From positions 62,001-126,000 of the forward strand of contig CAWZYM010000318.1 in NCBI GenBank assembly GCA_963966185.1: a DNA stretch of 64,000 nt. Direction: 5' to 3'. The DNA comes from Rhabditoides inermis. Its lineage: Eukaryota; Nematoda; Chromadorea; Rhabditida; Rhabditidae. The notes under the pieces are model-generated. The model made no database searches and was not told the DNA's origin. It worked only from the letters and a program-made list of their open reading frames with translations. Positions 57,969 to 64,000 of the stretch are shown here, one piece after another (the first letter of the stretch is position 1; each line of letters opens with the position of its first letter). The translations under genes and the position numbers were made by a program.

Positions 57969-59060
57969 CTAGACTGCGACGCGCTTCCTGCTGTAGCCGG
58001 TGTGTGTCTGGGTGGCCTTGTCGACCTTGTCGGGCTGAGGCTCAGCGGCCGGAGCAGCCACCACATGGCCTGTGTTCTTGGCTGTCTTAACAGCAGGCTT
58101 CTTCTGAGTCGTCGACGATCCCTGTGAACACACGATTCAATGCAGCTTAACCACACCCACCTCGCTAGCGCGCTCGGGACAGGGGCAGTATGCGGCGTCC
58201 TTGCCGGGCAGTCCGCTCTCGCCGGGCGCGCCCTTGGCTCCGTCCGCTCCCTTGACCCCCGGCTTTCCGTCCGCGCCCGGTCGGCCCTCGCCTCCGCGCT
58301 GTCCGCTCGGTCCATTGCTGCCGCGCTCTCCGCGCTTGCCCTGCGCTCCGCGGCGACCCGGGCGACCGGGCTGGCCCGGCTTTCCGTGACCGCGCTTTCC
58401 GTTTCTTCCCGCTGTTCCCGGATGTCCCTTGGAGCCGGGCGCTCCGAGGCAACCGCGATCTCCCCTTTCTCCGCGAGCACCGGGTTTGCCATTGCGTCCG
58501 GGACGGCCGACACGTCCGATGTTTCCGTCGTTGCCCTTGGGTCCCTGAGGTCCGGTGGCTCCCTTGGGTCCAGGCTTTCCTGCGGGGCACTTAACGCACT
58601 CCTCTTGCTTCTGCGGTCCGTTGAACGACTCTCCTTTAGGACCAGGCTGTCCAGGCACTCCGTCGGGTCCGTCGTGTCCCTTGAGTCCACGAGGTCCGGC
58701 CGGTCCGGCGGGACAGTCGTTGCGAGGCTGCGGTCCGCAGTTGCACACCGGGTTGGCCTTGTGTGTTCCGCCGGTGTGCAGCTTGCCAGCCTGGCGCAGA
58801 ACTCGGATGAAGGGACGCTCAAAGTCGAGGGGAACAGATGTGGTCATGATGGACCACGCAGACGAAGACACGGTCTGCAATCATTATATCGGACTCGATG
58901 TCGATGCGATTGATACCTTAAATTCCTGAATGTCCTTTGCGATGTCCTCCTCGAACGTCCACAGCTGATTGTAGACGTTGTATGTGGAGGCGATGGAATA
59001 GAGCAGCGCCAGCGAGGCGAGCGAGAGGACAATGTAAGGGACGAGGGTGGATAGGCCCAT
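57969..59060 (-). CDS. cuticle collagen, 336 aa
   Basis: Exons 59060-58917 (MGLSTLVPYIVLSLASLALL, type II membrane anchor), 58874-58161 and 58121-57969 join in phase. After an RVLR processing-like site come CNCGPQPRNDC, Gly-X-Y block 1, CVKCPAG, a long Gly-X-Y block rich in Arg/Lys (GKRGHGKPGQPGRPGRRG), CPCP, and an unusually long non-collagen C-terminus (KKPAVKTAKNTGHVVAAP ... GYSRKRVAV). Secreted, trimerised and cross-linked into cuticle. It differs from its three neighbours in basic composition and tail. A reverse-strand TATATAG lies at 59131-59137. Confidence 0.88.
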
Positions 59061-59130
59061 GCTGAAATGGCAATCGAATAGAATTGATGTGAACGAAAGC
59101 GGATGTTGATCGGCGTGACGTCCGTCCGTC

Positions 59131-59137
59131 TATATAG
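59131..59137 (-). promoter_or_regulatory. TATA box of the first collagen
   Basis: TATATAG about 70 bp upstream of the ATG. Similar elements precede the next two collagens (60491-60497 and 62513-62519). Confidence 0.5.
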
Positions 59138-59474
59138 TGGCAGCTTGGCACGCGTCCGGACCGGCGCGCGCTTCTTGCACCACCACTTCTTCTCCACGCC
59201 GCCCATCACTGATCACTTGGTCGGCTGTGGTTTTCATGCCGCGCGCCAACGCCTTGTCCGCAATGCCGGAATGCCGGATCACACGACATGCTTGTTTTCC
59301 GCCTAATTCCATGTAGGCGATTAGGTGTGGTGTAACACTGTGTTTCTGTGTAAGCCTAACCCGTTTTCGACCCGGAATATAAGTGGACAGTTCAACTTTG
59401 TTTGAAATGAGATTACGTTTATGATAAATGAATAGATATTCAGAATTGTACAGACATGAATGGAAGGGGTACGC

Positions 59475-60400
59475 TTAGTTGAAGACGCGACGGTGCTTGT
59501 AGGACTTGGCAGCGTTGGTGCGAGCGGGGCAGGGGCAGTAGGCGGCGTCGGCTCCGGGCTGTCCGGCCTCTCCAGCCGCTCCAGGCTCTCCGTCGGCTCC
59601 GGCCTCTCCGGGCTGTCCGTCCTGTCCGGGCTCTCCAGCGGGTCCCTCGTTTCCGTCGGCGCCGTTCTCTCCGTCGGCTCCGTTGTTTCCGGCAGGTCCC
59701 TCGGGTCCCTCGGGTCCCTGGGGTCCGGGCTCGCCCTGTCCCCTCTTTCCGTTCTTTCCGTCTTTTCCGGGGGCTCCGACCTCTCCGCAAGCTCCGTTCT
59801 CTCCAGCATCTCCCTGGGGTCCATCGGGTCCAGGCTCTCCGTCCTTTCCGGGGGCGCCGTCCTGTCCGTTCTCTCCGTCGGGTCCAGCAGGTCCAGCGGG
59901 TCCGTCGGGTCCAGCGGGTCCGGGCTCTCCAGCGGGGCACTTGACGCAAGTCTGCTCGGCGTACGGGTTCTTAGCCTCGTTGATTCCGGGAGTTCCAGGG
60001 TTTCCGGGCTGTCCCTTCTCTCCGTTGGCTCCATCCTCTCCCTTTTGTCCGGGGGGTCCGGCGGGTCCAGCGGGGCAGTTGTTGGGCTGCTCTCCGCAGT
60101 TGCAGGCCTTGTTGGAGCGCTTGTTACGTCCGAAGAGGGTGTTGAAGTTGGCGCCACGGCTCTCGACAGGAGACATGTTCTCGATCATCACCTTCCACGA
60201 ATCGTCAGCCAGGTTCTGCAAGTATTCGATAAGTACATGTTCACTTATGAATTCCATACCTTGAACTCTCCCAGAGTGGCGGTCATCTCCTCGTTGAACT
60301 CGTTGATGTCGGAATAGATGTAGCCGACCGAACCGATCATCGCGACGATGGTGATGGTTCCGATCAAGGCGGCAGAGGCGAACAGAGTGTCGGTGAGCAT
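59475..60400 (-). CDS. cuticle collagen, 293 aa
   Basis: Exon 1 (60400-60260) gives the membrane anchor MLTDTLFASAALIGTITIVA and conserved MTATLGEFK. Exon 2 (60215-59475) has the furin-type site [23 protein letters not shown], Gly-X-Y block 1 with [25 protein letters not shown], a long acidic Gly-X-Y block ([10 protein letters not shown] style), CPCP and a short tail ending RRV-FN. Acidic overall, unlike the gene at 57969. Structural cuticle component. Confidence 0.9.
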
Positions 60401-61534
60401 GGCTGAAAGGAGATGAGGAGTGAGGACAAGTGGACAAGTGGAGAAAGGAAGCCAAGACAAGTTGATGCCAAACTCTGGATCAGCATCGCTTATATAGTGG
60501 GGCTAGGGTGCTGTAATGTCGTAGTTGTCGGGGGCAATTGGTGTGAGACACGGAACATCCTGAAGAAGTGCACAGGATACAGCTTCTTTAACGCGTACCA
60601 CGGTCGCACTTTCGATCGCTACGATAGCGCACGCGCGGTTTTGCACACCGGTATTACCCTCTTTTTTTGCGGAATTTACGCAACGGTTCAACGGTATCGT
60701 AATGGATATGGTTTTGGATTCAGAATGTAACACATCAAACATCTACTGGTTTGAAAAAAAAACCAATGTTCTGCATTTTAGCAACATATTTACTCGCAAG
60801 AACTTTTGGACTTACTTACATCGAACTTCATTCACAATATTCATAGCAAAGTTGATTTGACCTAACCGTTGAAAGATCTATATTGTTTTCTCTATACGAT
60901 ACCGGTTTTTTTTTGATTGATTGATTGATTGAATACGATATTTAAATAATGTGAGTGTGTGTTCGTTTTGTTCACGTTACTCTGAAAACATTATGTTGTC
61001 CAATAGTTTTACAGTACTCTAAACTAAACTGTTGAACAGTGAAAATTTCATCTCACGTTCACACTTCCTATTCGTGAGACTGACACCACACCCAGCTAGC
61101 GTAGTGATAACGCTCTCGCTTGGCAAGAATATGTACGCGGGTTCAATGCCCGCCGCTTACGCAAATTTTCGTCAGTTTGAGAACCTTATCGTAAGGGCTC
61201 TGATCTTTCTCTAACCACCCGTATCTCTTGACAAGCGGGAAACTCGTTTGCGAGCCAACTATAATTGCGAGGCCAGAGACAATACTCTATAACTAAAGCC
61301 TCTTAGTGTTAATGAAGCCCAAATACAATACACTCGCTGAAGACCTTGCTCTGGTTGTGTGGCGTTCTGATACCTTTGCCAGATTAAGTTGAGCATAGCA
61401 TCTACTAGAATCTATGTGACGTCTTTTTTAAGTTTTTTTTCACGTTTATTGTCAGTCACCAAACATTAAAACAATAATATTTATCAAAAAATCGTTTCGC
61501 TGTACAGAAATCTGTGGGGAAATTCTGTCGCCGT
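60401..61534. other. collagen intergenic region
   Basis: Holds the TATA box at 60491-60497 (reverse), a TTGATTGATTGATTG run near 60915 and the tRNA-like unit below. The stretch around 60970-61170 is paralogous to 62890-63080, so spacers were duplicated along with the genes. Confidence 0.5.
61094..61164 (+). repeat. tRNA-like sequence between collagens
   Basis: A-box AGCGTAGTGATAACGCTC, loop TTGGCAA (anticodon position GGC) and a T-arm GCGGGTTCAATGCCCGC. The 3' side of the anticodon stem does not pair and the acceptor stem is absent, so it is a tRNA pseudogene or SINE head. Confidence 0.5.
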
Positions 61535-62472
61535 TTAGATACGGCGGCGGTACTGCTGCTCGGGAGCGGGGGCCGAAATCTCGGCGGTGCGAGGAGGGCA
61601 GGGGCAGTAGGCGGCGTCGTTTCCGGGCAGTCCAGGGCCTCCAGCCGATCCCGGCTGTCCGTCGGCTCCGGCGGGTCCCTCGTTTCCATCGGCTCCAGCC
61701 TCTCCCTCGGGTCCCTGCTGTCCAGGAGCTCCATCCTCTCCAGGGGCTCCGTCGTTTCCAGCGGGTCCCTCGGGTCCGGCAGGTCCCTGGGGTCCGGGCT
61801 CTCCCTGTCCCCTCTGTCCGTTCTTTCCGTCCACACCGGGAACTCCAGGGTTTCCGGCGGCTCCAGTTTCTCCAGCGTCTCCCTGAGGTCCAGCGGGTCC
61901 GTCCTGTCCGTCCTGTCCGGGAAGTCCAGGAGCACCATCCTCTCCATCGGGTCCAGCAGGTCCCTCGGGTCCGTCGGGTCCAGCGGGTCCGGGCTCTCCA
62001 GCGGGGCACTTGATGCAGGCCTGCTCGGCGTACAGGTTCTTGGGCTCGTTGATTCCGGGGGTTCCGGGGTTTCCGGGCTGTCCCTTCTCTCCGTTGGCTC
62101 CATCCTCTCCCTTCTCTCCGGGGGGTCCGGCGGGTCCAGCAGGGCAGTTGTTGGGCTGCTCTCCGCAGTTGCAGGCACTGTTGGAGCGCTTGTGACGTCC
62201 GAAGATGATGTTGGGGTTCATGGAGCGAGAGGCGGCGGTGGTAGCGATCATGTCGGTCCAAGCATTGTTGGCGTAGTTCTAAATTTGGCAGGTGTTATAC
62301 TTATCAGTTTAATGAAGGCAACTATGAACCTTACCTTGAACTCAGCCATGTCCTCCATGGAATCGGCATAGAACGAGTTGATGTCGTTGAAGATGACACC
62401 AACGGCGATGAGAGCGCCGAAGATGATGATGCCGCTGCCGCCAGAGGCGAGTGTGATAAGAGTCTTGGACAT
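61535..62472 (-). CDS. cuticle collagen, 293 aa
   Basis: Exon 1 (62472-62335) encodes MSKTLITLASGGSGIIIFGA, the anchor and MEDMAEFK. Exon 2 (62278-61535) carries [45 protein letters not shown], a long acidic Gly-X-Y block, CPCP and the tail PAPEQQYRRRI. Very close to the gene at 63382 and close to 59475. TATATA at 62513-62519 (reverse); AATAAA (reverse) at 61445-61450. Confidence 0.9.
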
Positions 62473-63381
62473 GCTGAGTTGAGCAAGCTGTCGACATTCC
62501 CGTGTCCATTGCTTATATACGAGCAGCGGATCTGCCGGCCATGTGAAAACCCGCTTTCTCATATGAGCGTAGTAAGAAAAAGTGCGCCCTGTGGCTGCGA
62601 CTTTGATCGTTTCGGTTACGTCGGAACTCGTCGGTCGCACTTTCGATTGGATCACACCGATTTCACTGTTTTTCGATCACCGCTTACAAACTTTGCCATC
62701 GCTGCGTGGCGAAATCGAAATTGAGTAGCGGATGTTATCTTTGAAGATGTTATTTGATCCACGTCATCACGTCCTTGATAATTTGAACTGAAGGATTTGG
62801 AGTACAGATAAACGTTTTATTGAATCTATTTTGTATAATTTATGTTATTTAATACACTGTTACATTTCATTTTAAGTGAGCTCAACATTTCTTGTCGGAA
62901 ACATTATGTTGTTCAATAGTTTCACAGTTCACCGTTTCACCAAAGTGTTGGTCGGCGAAAGTGTCATCTCACGTTCTTGTTCGCATAGCTGTGATCACAC
63001 CTAGCTAGCGGATTGGTAACGTTTTCGGTTGGAATGAATATGCTCGCGAGTTTAAATCCTGCTGGCCACGCAAAGTTGTGTCAATTTGAAAATCTTATTG
63101 AACGAGCTGTTTTTTTTCTAGCCTCCCTAATGTCTCGTGAAAAGCTTGAAACTCATTTGCGAGTTCTCTATATGAGCACTCTATTACTTCGAAATCCAAT
63201 TCTTTTTCATTTTTTCACTGTATCTAACCTCTCTTGTAAAATCTCGATTTCCATTCCTATTATATACATATATGCCAATTACAAGTCAGCGAAGTAGTAA
63301 GACACCCATGTAACAGAACACAATATGATAGAAGTTGCTTTATTTTGCTTTGTACAGACATCTGTGGGGATGTTCTGTCGT
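62473..63381. other. collagen intergenic region
   Basis: Contains the TATA of the gene ending at 62472, a degenerate relative of the 61094 tRNA-like unit at about 63000-63070 (TTGGTAACG, GCGAGTTTAAATCC), and AATAAA (reverse) at 63339-63344. Confidence 0.45.
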
Positions 63382-64000
63382 TTAGACGCGACGGCCGTAC
63401 TGCTGCTCGGGAGCGGGGGCCGAAATCTCGGCGGTGCGAGGAGGGCAGGGGCAGTAGGCGGCGTCGTTTCCGGGCAGTCCAGGGCCTCCAGCGGATCCCG
63501 GCTGTCCGTCGGCTCCGGCGGGTCCCTCGTTTCCATCGGCTCCAGCGGGTCCCTCGGGTCCGTCCTGTCCGTTGGCTCCGTCCTGTCCGGGGGCTCCAGG
63601 GTTTCCGGCGGGTCCCTGAGGTCCAGCGGGTCCGACGGGTCCAGGGGCTCCCTGTCCCTTCTGTCCGTTCTTTCCGGCCTCACCAGGAACTCCGGGGTTT
63701 CCGGCGGCTCCAGCCTCTCCAGCGTCTCCCTGAGGTCCAGCGGCTCCGGGCTGTCCGTCCTGTCCGGGGAGTCCAGGGGCACCGTTCTCGCCGTCGGGTC
63801 CAGCAGGTCCAGCGGGTCCGTCGGGTCCAGCGGGTCCGGGCTCACCAGCGGGGCACTTGATGCAGGCCTGCTCGGCGTACAGGTTCTTGGGCTCGTTGAT
63901 TCCGGGGGTTCCGGGGTTTCCGGGCTGTCCCTTCTCTCCGTTGGCTCCATCCTCTCCCTTCTCTCCGGGGGGTCCGGCGGGTCCAGCAGGGCAGTTGTTG
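63382..64000 (-). CDS. cuticle collagen, partial (5' end outside window)
   Basis: The reading begins within [11 protein letters not shown] at 64000, then [22 protein letters not shown], Gly-X-Y repeats, CPCP and the tail [11 protein letters not shown] with stop at 63382-63384. The closest relative is the gene at 61535-62472; its membrane anchor and RxxR site must lie beyond the window. Confidence 0.9.
   Translation of the reverse strand, partial: NNCPAGPAGPPGEKGEDGANGEKGQPGNPGTPGINEPKNLYAEQACIKCPAGEPGPAGPDGPAGPAGPDGENGAPGLPGQDGQPGAAGPQGDAGEAGAAGNPGVPGEAGKNGQKGQGAPGPVGPAGPQGPAGNPGAPGQDGANGQDGPEGPAGADGNEGPAGADGQPGSAGGPGLPGNDAAYCPCPPRTAEISAPAPEQQYGRRV

Noticed and set aside
58140..58913. Long forward ORFs opposite the collagens (also 59460-60317, 61514-62371)
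   Set aside because: Antisense shadows of GC-rich Gly-X-Y codons.

Overview
The window is nuclear DNA of a nematode, most likely a rhabditid. Exons are interrupted by many very short introns (about 40-110 bp, GT...TTTCAG style). There is a 7TM chemoreceptor of the nematode-specific Srx family, and four tandem cuticle collagens with the nematode arrangement (type II membrane anchor, RxxR processing site, Gly-X-Y blocks bounded by CxC, CxxC and CxC). Tracts of (CT)n and fold-back DNA elements are abundant. I cannot name the species from the sequence alone.

Layout. 0-4.3 kb: a forward zinc-knuckle/coiled-coil gene converges on three tightly spaced reverse-strand genes of unknown function that look operon-like. 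4.3-17.4 kb (copy A) and 24.9-38.5 kb (copy B) are direct copies of a roughly 13 kb segment. It holds a complete BTB-BACK-Kelch gene, three tiny membrane-protein genes called here T1, T2 and T3, several repeats, and an srx gene. 16.6-18.4 kb is a near-perfect palindrome that destroyed srx in copy A; in copy B srx continues to 41.6 kb and is readable throughout. 18.4-24.9 kb holds a TIR-flanked element carrying a small secreted-protein gene, a fourth T3 copy, an (AT)n-bounded island and a Kelch remnant. 41.6-52 kb is an older, inverted and fragmented copy of the T3-T2-T1 block, cut up by fold-back and GC-rich insertions. 52.8-54.8 kb has two further tiny membrane-protein ORFs (T4, T5). 55.2-57.9 kb is the 5' half of DPH2 (diphthamide biosynthesis). 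57.9-64 kb is a tandem cluster of four reverse-strand cuticle collagens; the fourth runs off the window.

The unusual theme is the set of microproteins of about 40-86 residues. Each has a short N-terminus, one membrane span, a Cys/basic inner boundary and a short tail from separate tiny exons. In T2 and T3 the tail carries intact PPxY motifs (PPPAY, PPPYEE, PPPPPY). PPxY is the established ligand of Nedd4-family WW domains, so these may be membrane adaptors for ubiquitin ligases; that is inference. The order T3-T2-T1 is kept in all three block copies. Their co-duplication with a Kelch gene (a family that usually serves CUL3 ligases) is suggestive, not proof.

Limits: exon models were read by eye and checked for phase; no database, expression or read-depth evidence was available. 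The near-identical A/B duplication and long simple repeats are also places where assemblies go wrong.
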